DNA of 64,000 nt from Ustulina deusta (lineage: Eukaryota; Ascomycota; Sordariomycetes; Xylariales; Xylariaceae), in NCBI GenBank assembly GCA_023159155.1, contig JAJNNX010000006.1:248001-312000 (forward strand), in the 5' to 3' direction. Of the stretch, positions 48,978 through 58,740 are shown piece by piece (the stretch's first letter is position 1; each line of letters starts with the position of its first letter). The position numbers and the translations under genes were made by a program. The notes beneath the pieces were generated by a model that was given only the letters and a program-made list of their open reading frames with translations, was not told the origin of the DNA and made no database searches.

Positions 48978-50158
48978 TTACAATTCGCCTAGATCCTCTT
49001 CACCCTTTAACATCCTCTGCGCGACGAGATCCAACCACGCCGCAAGGCGGTAGCCTGCTTTTGCGACCTGCAGTTCAATGACAGGCGCCGCTTTCTCGAA
49101 GTACTCGCCCGCAAGCTCTTCGCCTACAATGGCTGCAGGTCCCTCTGGGAAGACTGATGGAGTGGAATAAGCTACTGAAGTCTCCCTTGGAAACGGCTCG
49201 GAATTGCGCTAGTTACTCACCGTGGGAACAGACATAGGCATTGGATTCGTTTGCCCAAACCATCGATGTCGCGATAGGATCGTCGAGGAGCAGCCCGTCG
49301 ATCCACGATGCCCTCTCTGTCAGATATTTCCCAGACTTGATCTCGTCTGTGAGGTCCGTAGCCCACCGAAAGGCGTTATCATAAGGCTTCCTTCGGTTCC
49401 CCCCAAGCATCTTCTCCGCGATACTCGAGTCCCATACATGATGCACTATATGATACAATCTAGTTAGGTATTGCGTTTCTGACTCCTAGGTGCGGCGTAA
49501 TAGAGCGATCTTAATTTGGGTGGAGAGAATTGTAAAAAATAAAATAAAATAAAAAAAAGTAAAAAAAACGGAGAATCCTACGATTGAACTCATGCCCCTC
49601 CCAGTTCACATGAATGCCGTTGCCGCCTTGAGCGACGTTTTCGACATGCAGCGGTTGGTGGATGTCTCCAACAAAATGAATGACAAACTTAGCGGCCTGG
49701 TTCCTCCGCCAAGGCCACAATTTCGGATCCAGAAGTTGAGAAGTGTAGTTCTGAAGAGAGCTGACAACGCAGCCATCAGCTTTACAATCCCGAATGAAGT
49801 CGACGCCGCAATACGTAGGCGGGTCATCTTTGGCGTCGATAAAGTGGAAGTTCTTGCTGAAGCGACCCCATTTGGTGTACCGGATGCTGTCGGCCCACGT
49901 CGCAACACCGGCGAGGTAGTGCTCCGTGTCGTTGCGCAGCAGCTCCTGGAAATAGGTCGTCGTGCTCTCCTGGACGAAGTTGCTCGCGATATACGCGATC
50001 GTGATATGACCCAGACCTATACACCACCGTAATTAGCGATCATATACCACATTACGGGATCAACCCTCGATAATTCTACTGCTGCACTTACTACCCCAGG
50101 CAACGGCTCCCGGCAAAACCGAAGCGCCAAGAAAGAGGGCTCGAGGATCGGGTCGCAT
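48978..50158 (-). CDS. S1/P1-type secreted zinc nuclease
   Basis: Four exons (50092-50158, 49582-50016, 49221-49445, 48978-49153) encode 300 residues. The signal peptide ends at Ala20, leaving Trp21 as mature residue 1. All nine zinc ligands of P1 nuclease align with exact mature spacing: W1, H6, D45, H60, H116, D120, H126, H149 and D153. They are seen as WGSLGH, TWADS, FHFID, IHFVGDIHQPLH and NLHHVWD. This spacing selects the GTAAGT donor of intron 1 over a GT three bases earlier. The enzyme should cleave single-stranded DNA and RNA and 3'-phosphomonoesters outside the cell or in vacuoles, for phosphate and nucleotide scavenging. The C-terminus (IELQVAKAGYRLAAWLD) is canonical. Intron 2 (49446-49581) holds an A-rich tract on the plus strand. 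The gene looks intact. Confidence 0.95.
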
Positions 50159-51559
50159 GGCCGGTTTGTCTTATAACGATGGTACCTCGAAAAGAGAACT
50201 TATAAGATCACAAGTGCTAATCTGACTAGCGATACTTGGTAGGTCATTCAATGTTTTCAGTCTCTACAATACTTGTGTAAGTGTTGGGGTTCAAGTTACA
50301 TAAAATAGAGTTTAGTAGTGGCCATGTTCCTGGCCTTATGCGCGCTTGATGGTGCACCCATGGCGTTCTTTCATTGGCAGACGTTCAGTTGTAGTGGTTG
50401 GCAAGGGAACGTGACTCGGGCGCGTGTCCTTGATTCGCTCTAAGTGCAAGGCTCAGCTGACGCTACTGACTGATTTACTCACCCACCTCTCCTGCAGAGT
50501 ATATTGTAATTACTCGTGTTGAGTTGACAACAGTTGGACGACATGGATTTCTTTCCTCATTACCTAGGTACTTATCAGGCAATGGTATGTCTGCGATACC
50601 GCAACCCACCCAAGGTTACCTGAATTACAATATGCATTCTTATAGTCCGAACTACAGTACCTAGTGCACCGGCAGACGACATATTGTAGTGTATATGTCG
50701 GTATGTCTGTGTGCCGATAGTGGAATTCAATCCCTCTCGGTGGTTGAAGCCCTGACTTAACCCAGTGTAAAACAGGCATGGCGGGGGACAGTACCTAACT
50801 ACGCAGCTGACGCGAACTAAATTGGGAAAAGTACATACCCACTATACATGTACCTATAGATCTCTCGGTAACACTGCTGCAAGTGGCCAAGGAAGGGACC
50901 CTTGTTTCTGGAAATGCAAACGACGTCACAATAGGCCTCTCAGCTGGCTCTAAGCATGTGCTCTTACGTTATTAGATATGCATGCAGAGCACGCCTATAC
51001 TCTTTCATCCAAAATCTTGCGGCTAGCAAGGCTATTGGAATTGACGAGCAGAAAAAAATGAAAATATATGTATTCACTCTCCAGAAATGACTCCTTGCCG
51101 AGTCTAAAAGCCAATGCTTGCAGGTAGTATACCTCTCTCTCACGGTAAAGCGCAGTGTTCAGATGATTAGCGCTAAGCTCTTTTCGGCATTGCATGCAAT
51201 GAAATGCACGCGACCAGCACCCTCATCCCAGATATCATATCCTCTTATCTCTGCCTGTGCAGTTGGAAAGAGATAAGCAAACGCTTTCTTCTGACCCCGA
51301 CAGCCAATCCACCTTGGATGCCTACACCCACTTTGCTAGATCATTACTTCCTCAGCTGACCTTTATCCTCCTCCGATGATAAGGTATTCCTCCCCAGAGC
51401 CTTCCCTACGCCACCCGCATGATTAGGTACCCGCGTCGGCGTCCTCTTCGTGTACAGCCCACTCCTTGCTGTCATCCCGGCAGCTTTTCAAATATGAAAA
51501 TACTTCCGCTTTCTGCCTTTCCACCTATATCTAACTTAGGGATTCAAGCCTCTGATATC
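50159..51559. other. Divergent promoter region
   Basis: Lies between the S1/P1 nuclease and the PQ-loop gene, which point away from each other. It includes a CCTAGGTA element near 50562. No gene is seen; 51361-51559 is probably the leader of the PQ-loop gene. Confidence 0.5.
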
Positions 51560-52816
51560 ATGTTTTCGCAGAGTCTCTCCGTCAACGAGGCCCTCTCGGG
51601 CATCTTCGGCAGCGTGAGCCTGACAGCATGGATCTGCTTGTTGGTACGATGACGGGAGCCAAAGCCTCGGATCCGCCTCGTCCCTAACTAATGATGCTTC
51701 TGTAGGTGCCCCAACTCATCACGAATTACAGGGCCAGGAGTGCAGAAGGGTTGTCGATGGGATTCCTCGCTATCTGGCTGTTTGGCGATGTGACTAATCT
51801 GAGTGGTACGTTTTGCTTGATTCTCGTCTTCACAACTCCAACGACGAGACTCTTCAGGTCCATGGCTTCGGGCTTTGCGTATCGCAAATGCTATCGTCAA
51901 CCCTATCGGTTGTCCTCTTCGCGCCAATCCCTCAACCAACCCAGACACCACGGCTAACACTACTTTCTCTGTCTAGGCGCCCTCGTGACTGGCCTTGCCC
52001 CTACCGCCACAGCATTAGCAGGCTACTTCTGCATTTCCGACCTTATCCTTATCACGCAATGCCTATATTATAATGTGCGCAATGCTCGCATCGCTCGACG
52101 ACGACGACGTTCTTCTGGTACCCAGTCGTCTGAAGAACGACCCTTGTTACAACAAGACTCGCACACCCAGAGCGATGAGCACTCGAACCCCGATGCCATT
52201 AAGCGTGTTGTGACAGGGGAGAACGAACCCTCACAGAGCAGCAGCTCTTGGCTAAGAAATTCTCTGGCTATCCTTGCTATTTATCTGGTAGGCTCTGCAG
52301 GATGGTTCATCTCGTATCGCATTGGGGCATGGGATAAGCCCGACGGTGCCGATGTGTCGGATTCAAGTTCACCAGCTGGCATTAGTGGGATAGTTCTTGG
52401 CTATGCCAGTGCGCTCTGTTATCTATGGTATGGCATACAAGTGCATAACTTATGCCGGCAATACGCTAACAAAAGTATAGCGCTCGGATCCCGCAAATCG
52501 TCAAGAACTACAGACAGAAATCTTGCGAGGGTAAGCCTGATGTAATTAATGTTAGGCTCTGAGAAGCTGACACGGTCTAGGTCTCGCATTACTGTTTTTC
52601 TTGTTCTCTCTGACCGGCAATCTCATGTATGGGTCGAGTGTCTTTTCCTATTCCCAGGACGCCGAGTACTTGATCAAGGCCACGCCGTGGTTGCTTGGAT
52701 CATTAGGCACAGTCGTAGAAGACTGCATCATCTTCTACCAGTTCCGTATCTATTCACACGGAGATAACTCCGCAACCGGGTCTCACGGCGTTAATGGTGC
52801 TCACGACGCTGCGTGA
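51560..52816 (+). CDS. PQ-loop repeat protein, vacuolar amino-acid-transporter-like (Ypq/PQLC2 family)
   Basis: Five exons (51560-51643, 51706-51805, 51977-52427, 52481-52530, 52581-52816) give 306 residues with consistent splice phases. Both PQ-loop motifs are present: LLVPQLITNYRARSAEGLS (Pro30-Gln31) and ARIPQIVKNYRQKSCEGLA (Pro216-Gln217). About seven membrane helices can be drawn. A polar loop with RRRRR, an Asp/Glu-rich stretch and Ser runs separates helices 3 and 4, as in yeast Ypq1-3/Rtc2. The length is typical. Known members sit in the vacuolar or lysosomal membrane and export cationic amino acids, so a link to nutrient sensing is plausible but inferred. The start at 51560 matches the usual N-terminus (NEALSGIFGSVSLTAW). 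The 171-nt intron 2 is the longest in the gene. Confidence 0.92.
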
Positions 52817-54106
52817 ACACATTTGAAACACAGAGTGGAAGATGGAAGAATTTCTAACAAATTAAATCTCGAGCTGTCAACATTGTTATCATAGCCTTGT
52901 CTTCTTGTACAGCATACTTTGGGCGTTTGGTCTTGGAGCATTAGTTCTCACTCTGGGATTCGTACGCTATGACATGAGCGCCATGGGTCGGTTTTGGGTT
53001 GGATACAGGTTTAACGGGATTACCAAGATCCTAGATAGGAATGCACTAAAGAGCATGACGAATACAGCGATATCGTCAGCACCTTGTCTTGAGTTGTGCA
53101 CTTTGAATATTGTTTATACAATCTCGTTGAATTATTTGCCTCTCTCGACTCCCTCTCACGTGTTGTCCCACGGTCTTTTCGAAATAGGCGCTTCATCTAT
53201 TTAAAAGCAGAGCCGCACATTCCTCTTCCCTCAAGAGAGTGGAATGTGCTTTCTTCATGGCAGGGAACCCTGGGCTTGAGTTAGATCAGAGCATCCAAGG
53301 AATACCTAGCGGGGGTTGGTGCAAAGAACCGTCTTATTACCTCTCCACACTATACATACATACTAGGTATACTTCTACTGACGCCATCAAAGTCTTAGTA
53401 ATTAGGTTGTTTGTGTTCAACATTGTGCCTGCCTGCGCTTTCATGCCTGCATTACTTACACTTAGAGTTGTTTCATTAGGTGTTTCGCGGCTATACCGCT
53501 GGATGGCTTTGGTATCTTTTGTATTAACGGGGGCGTTGATAGAAAACGTCCGATGCGATTGAAATACGAAGTTCGTGTGAATTCCCGGCAGATATTAGAA
53601 AGTGTGTCACGACGACGCGAGATAAGCTGATGTGGCACCTGGGTTAGACGAGTTGTTTATCTATACCACATATACCACCCAGTTCCAACTTGAGATAGCA
53701 CGAACGGGTCACAAAATCACCGAAATTGTGGTCGCATTTCGACAGTCACGTTACAGGAGGAATATCTTAGTATCTTGGGTACAAATGTGAATCAATATGT
53801 TATCATTAATTCGAACTTCAAGACGAGCGCTGAAATTTAACAGGCTTGCGTGAAGGGGTTCCACAGAATTTAGCTCTTAGATTAATAAACTTGCGTTCAG
53901 CATCACGATATAATGCTCCTATCTAGACCCACTTCCTGGCGGCTTTGTTGCGTTGATTCCACCACTGTCGATGCCATCTAAACCGGGACGGCGGTACACA
54001 GTCGGATATGACCAGCGAGGACAGCGGCGAGGGCCGATGGTTCAAGTCTTGACATTGGGTGTTGCGTCAACCAGTAGAATCCCGCAGAATGAACTCCCGA
54101 CTGCAA
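52817..54106. other. Intergenic region
   Basis: No gene supported. A plus frame at 53239-53562 is hydrophobic in its second half but has no family resemblance or splice support. Confidence 0.45.
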
Positions 54107-54385
54107 TTATGTCCGCAGCGGCCTGGTATATCTGTTAGCCGGCTCCGAAAGGAATGAATTTGAACAACATAGTAAGAAGACGGGTAGCGAAAGATGGGAT
54201 ATCAGATGTGAGCGACATATGAGAGCAGCATTGAAAACTCACCCGCACCCTGTCGGTGTCGACACGCCGAAGAAACAGTCGCCTTCGACCTTGGACACGA
54301 CCTGGTCCTGGAAGATGGGCGTTCTGACGACGCCAGCACTGGCGAGAGAGGCGCACAGGGCAACGAGTAACGTCGTGGTCTTCAT
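54107..54385 (-). CDS. Very small secreted protein
   Basis: Exon 1 (54243-54385) starts with an ATG and encodes a clear signal peptide (MKTTTLLVALCASLASA) followed by a short mature part containing GDCFFGVSTPTGCG, with two cysteines nine residues apart. A GTGAGT donor interrupts after the second cysteine. The most likely acceptor (CCAG, exon 2 from 54122) adds only PLRT and a TAA, for 52 residues in total. A CAG nine bases earlier would add three residues. I do not recognise a named family, but small secreted fungal proteins with a DCFFGV...GC motif are familiar to me, so a conserved family is possible. Function unknown; candidates are a signalling, antimicrobial or host-interaction peptide (speculative). 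CT-rich sequence precedes the ATG on the coding strand's opposite side, fitting a promoter or leader. Confidence 0.55.
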
Positions 54386-55625
54386 TTTTCTTTTTCTTTT
54401 CTTTTCTTTCCTCTTTTGCCAAGGTTGTTAGATTAGACAGTAATGTGGTTTGACGATACGTCGTATCGATTTCACGGCCGTGGCGTCGTTATCGAATGAA
54501 CGGCAACGAGGGCGTCAAGGAAGCAGACCAGCTGTATAAGTCGTTGTTGTCCTCGGAAATAGCAGCGGAAAGGCTAGCGACAGACGGGAATGAAACGCAG
54601 AAGATGATGATATGAAAAAGCAAATAGACACACGCACAGCGTAGATCACACTTGGCAATTAAGCAGAAATGAAGGGAAAAAGAGAGGTTGGTTAAAAACA
54701 AGACAGACGAGAGAGGAGGAACTCATCACAATTGGGGGGAGTCAACGGAGACCGGGGGGCATTTGGGTCTAGCAGAATCGGGCGCTGCAATGGTAAGATG
54801 GCGGTACGATGCCAATTGCGGATGTCCAGTTGAAGCGAGATCAGGGGCGGCTGCGACGTTTTGGTCGACCGTCGCCGCCAAGGGGCTTGGATGTTGGATC
54901 GAAGCGAGATCAAGGGGTTTCAAGGTTCAAACTGCTCACTCGAGTATAAAATGAAAATGGACATATACACACTATATTGTATACATATGTTGCCCATTTC
55001 TTGGGCCTCTCCCATATGAGTATTTGGCCTTCGATCGATGATTCTGCAGCTTACTTAAGAGGTAGGTTGACATAGCGAACGAACAGTCCCGGTATGGATT
55101 TTAGAGCTATGCTTGATAGGCTAGGTTTGAGCTGAGAACTGCCGTGACACTAATTGTATGAGAGTTGTTTTAAGTGGAGAAGGCTTCAGGGGCAGGTCCC
55201 CTTGGGGCTTTTGCTCGAGGGCTCTGAAGTGGTCTGTGCCCTGTTCTATAGTCTACTCCCATCGATAGGTGCTTATCTAATGCTTACATGCCCACACTAC
55301 ACTAAGTTTAGGGATTCACATTTCCCAACCCTAATATCATTTTCAGCCCGGAATTATACGTTCTCATTCCATACTATACAGAGCATATAAATCGGAGTAA
55401 ATGTGTCCATATTGATAACTTCTTCTGAGTTAGGAGAGCCTACATCATATACCTACAACGCCTTCTACGGTCCCGTTATACAGTATATAATGTGTACTCT
55501 ACTGTCATCCGAACGCCTGCTCAGCCTGAGCTTACCCTTCAAGCCTATAAATCCTTAAGAACTTCGTTGTATGAGATCATGGAAATGGGACGTATACCTT
55601 CTTGAGATTCTAAGAAAGTGTCACC
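54386..55625. other. Intergenic region
   Basis: Likely promoter of the small secreted gene plus spacer before the HET remnant. A G-rich stretch at 54680-54960 gives several overlapping short frames without motifs. Confidence 0.45.
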
Positions 55626-57130
55626 GTGCGCTCGGTAAATACACAAACTCTCAGTCTTGAAGAGTTCCAGAGCGAAGGTAACCCGCAGTATGTAACCCTC
55701 TCACATCGATGGGAAGACGGTGAGGTGACTCTACAAGACATCGGGTCCGGCCATGTCCAGACCAAGCCAGCATTCGCCAAGGTCAAGTAGTGTTGCGAAC
55801 CGGCTAAGTGTGGCGGCTGGTGCTACGCCTGGGTCGATACTTGCTCTATAGACTGGAAGAGCCGTGCCGAGCTGTCTGAGGCTATCAACTCTATACTATG
55901 TATTACTGGTATGAGAGGGCGAAGGTCTGCTATGCCTTCTTGTCTGATATTGACGACCCGCCACCACGATCCCCCCCCAATTGTCCTCTATTTGCAAAAG
56001 CCAATGGTTCACACGCGGATGGACGTTGCAAGAATTATTGGCCTCGCAAGACGTACGCTTGTACAGCCGTTCATGGAAATTAATTGGGACGAGGACATCT
56101 CCGAGCACTGTCATTAGCGTGGTCGCTAAAGTCAATGTGTCCGTGCTTGATGATGAAAAGTCATTGTTTTATTGTTCGCTTGCTGAACGAATGTCATGGG
56201 CTGCCCACCGCAAAACAACCCGCATGGGAGATCGGGCTTATAGTCTACCTATTTAGGCTACTCGATATTAAGATGCCCATGCTACAGGTGAAGGTGAAAA
56301 GGCGTACATACCGCTTCAAGAGGAAATCATTCGTCAGTCGGATGATCACTCAATTGTCGCCTGGTCCTTGTCATTGCTCGGCAAGGATAAAGGTCTCGGA
56401 CTCTTGGCCCCAGCTCCAGGTGCTTCGCCGACGCTACAAACATTCAATGTCGACCGCTTGGGGAGTCAGTCTCCATACACAATAACAAACAAGGGCGTGC
56501 CAATCACTCTTGAGCTGATGCCTTAGATACCAGACACCTACCTTGCTACTCGAATGTGTTAGGTAGCCTAACGGTCTAGGGGTGACCTATCATGTGGGGA
56601 TTTCTTACCCAAACTAAGACAAGATAATCAGTACGCAAGAGTTCGGCTTGGCCCTCGCTGTTCGGTTCTTCTTGAGGATGACGTCCTCACGAGATCACAG
56701 CCAATTCGTAGCATAACCGTATATATGGGACAGAATAACCACTTCGGCAAACGTTACTTTCCCGACAGGCTGGTTTCGTCTCCTACATTCTTCTACCTAC
56801 ATTTACGTGCGTTTGCCCACATCTACGGTTATCGTATATGTGATATTGATACCGCAGCTCGAGGATTAGAGAGGTAAATTCTATCTGAATAGTCTGGTGT
56901 CTATTCTATTTGGTAGGCAATAAGTGGTATCCAAACACGCATCATGATAATGGAGGGAAGAGGGTTTGGGACAATTGGAGCCGTCGATTTAAGGATGCTA
57001 GATATAGGTTTGAGGAGAATCACAATGGGCTTTGATTTTGATTTGGACCTACTCCTTTTTGCCATCGAAAGAGAAGGATTCGACGAGGTCTTGCCTACCA
57101 CAAACTCGACCAACACGGGAGATGCAAGTC
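55626..57130 (+). pseudogene. Broken HET-domain (heterokaryon incompatibility) gene
   Basis: HET-domain landmarks occur in the correct order on the plus strand but in different frames. The order is NTQTLSLEEF, YVTLSHRWEDGEVTLQD, CYAWVDTCSIDWKS, LSEAINS, YERAKVCYAFLSDID, WFTRGWTLQELLA, LAERMSWAAHRKTTR, RAYSL and IPLQEEIIRQSDDHSIVAWS, then a C-terminal region recognisable as NQYARVR and further remnants. Lesions visible: the expected start ATG is GTG at 55626, there is an in-frame TAG at 55788-55790, and at least three frame changes between about 55890 and 56300. Intact HET proteins trigger incompatibility or cell-death responses when unlike individuals fuse. This copy cannot encode such a protein and is a decayed relic; the C-terminal limit is approximate. 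Confidence 0.88.
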
Positions 57131-57599
57131 AATCGATTGCCTTTGATTTAAGAAAATGGGTAGGCCTGCAAGGACGGTCGATCGCCTTGTCCTCTGGCGA
57201 GGGTATACAAAGGTGTCTGGGCAATTCACGGACATAGAGCCGAAGTTTTCTTGTAGAACTATCAACTAGCGGTCGACTTCAGAATCCATTTATCCCCTCT
57301 GTGCAATGTCAAATCCAGAGCGTCGAGCACCATGGCAGGCTGGTCTGGGAGTTGAAGATCACTGGACTAACACCGCCTCCAAACTTAACACAACCGTGGA
57401 AGGCGGAGTGATTTGAGTAGGCATTTGGGCTATCGCAATATATACACATATCGCCGTACTCCATATGTCTTAGATACTAATGAATAAATTTCTTTGTACG
57501 GCAAACCTCCTTCTTGGGAACTATAATGTTGGCAGCCTACGAAAACACCGCCAATTTTCCTTATCTATCTTCACCCACGGCCCCCCAGCGGAGTGCTAG
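57131..57599. other. Spacer after the HET pseudogene
   Basis: It may hold the extreme end of the HET relic; nothing else is recognised. Confidence 0.4.
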
Positions 57600-58740
57600 A
57601 ATAGGGATGGAAGATGATGGATGGCACGTTAAGGCGCATCGGCATGTCCAGCGTGCGCTGCCGTTATAGCGAAGTCGGGCATTCTCCGTGTGAAATCTCT
57701 GGAACGCGGGACGGGACAGGGCGCCGAAGAGGGCTATCGGCGAGAAGTCGAGGATTTCGCGCGAGACGTCGTTGTCGTCGTCGGCGGAGAAAGACTGTCG
57801 CCTTGCGCGTTTTTTTGTTATTTTTTTTTTCCCCCTTCACGGGCGATATTACGACGGAACCGGTCCAGTCGCCTGGCGAATAGGACACGCCCCTGGCACC
57901 CGAAATGGAGAGGAAAATCCATCAACATGGGGGGGTCCCAGAGTGTTGTTCGTTAAGCGTGCAAACACCCCCGACCAGGGACATTCGCTTCACGTATACT
58001 ACATACGTACACACGGACCCTTCTGCCAATTCCTCGGCAGATGGATGGTTCGCTAATCGACACTTGGCTGCGCTCCTGCTGCGACGCGCCATGCCCACTG
58101 CCAAGTTGCTGGCGTCGGCGCACGACTTTCCCGGCCGCTTGATCGACGTCGGCGCCCCTGAACCGCGTGCCAAACAACAGCCACTCTGCGGTCGGTTATG
58201 CGCGACAAGGCCTCTGCGTCTCACTGGGCAACAATGTAGGGCGACGCCAAGTTTCTATGCCTCCGGCGGAAAACCGCGATGGATTCTTCGAGTGCATCCC
58301 AGAAGACCATTTCCCGGCTTCGGTCCGCGACGCCGTGCCGTGACGCGACGCGCCGTCTCGGGTCCCGCTTCGTGCGGATTGACTCGCTTTGGATAGTCAA
58401 TCTAAGGCTCGGGGGCGGACTGGGTTGCCGGATCGACTAACATGGACGACGTATACCGTTGCGCAGGCCTCGCCATTCCTGCACTCTGGGGCATCTGTGG
58501 GTGAGGCATGGGCCGCAATAAATATTTCTCCAGGTACGCTGGGCAGGAGAGGAGCATGCTTCGGATGGCCCCGCGCGAGACCGACGTTCGATTCAATGGG
58601 CGGCCGACATCCTCGAGGTCAACGGCCTCCAGAAGCCGAATGGGCAAGTGACTGACTGGCGGGGACTTGAAGACCCAGGGGCGGCTAGTGATCCTAGCCG
58701 TCACGATACCCTTTTCAGGGTTGAAATCCTGTCGCAAACC
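57600..58740. other. GC-rich block with coding-like but unresolved frames
   Basis: GC content and third-position GC rise sharply compared with the flanks. On the minus strand, 57600-57800 reads SADDDNDVSREILDFSPIAL and onward without stops, and 58402-58737 has a 111-codon frame. On the plus strand, 57905-58150 includes WFANRHLAALLLRR and AKLLASAHDFPGRLIDV, and a neighbouring frame continues VPNNSHSAVGYARQGLCVSL to DGFFECIPEDHFPASVRDAV and a TGA. Neither strand yields one uninterrupted gene. I read it as one or two decayed or multi-exon genes I cannot identify. Confidence 0.35.

Noticed and set aside
49592..50032. 146-codon plus frame
   Set aside because: Antisense to exon 2 of the S1/P1 nuclease, whose catalytic residues are all on the minus strand.
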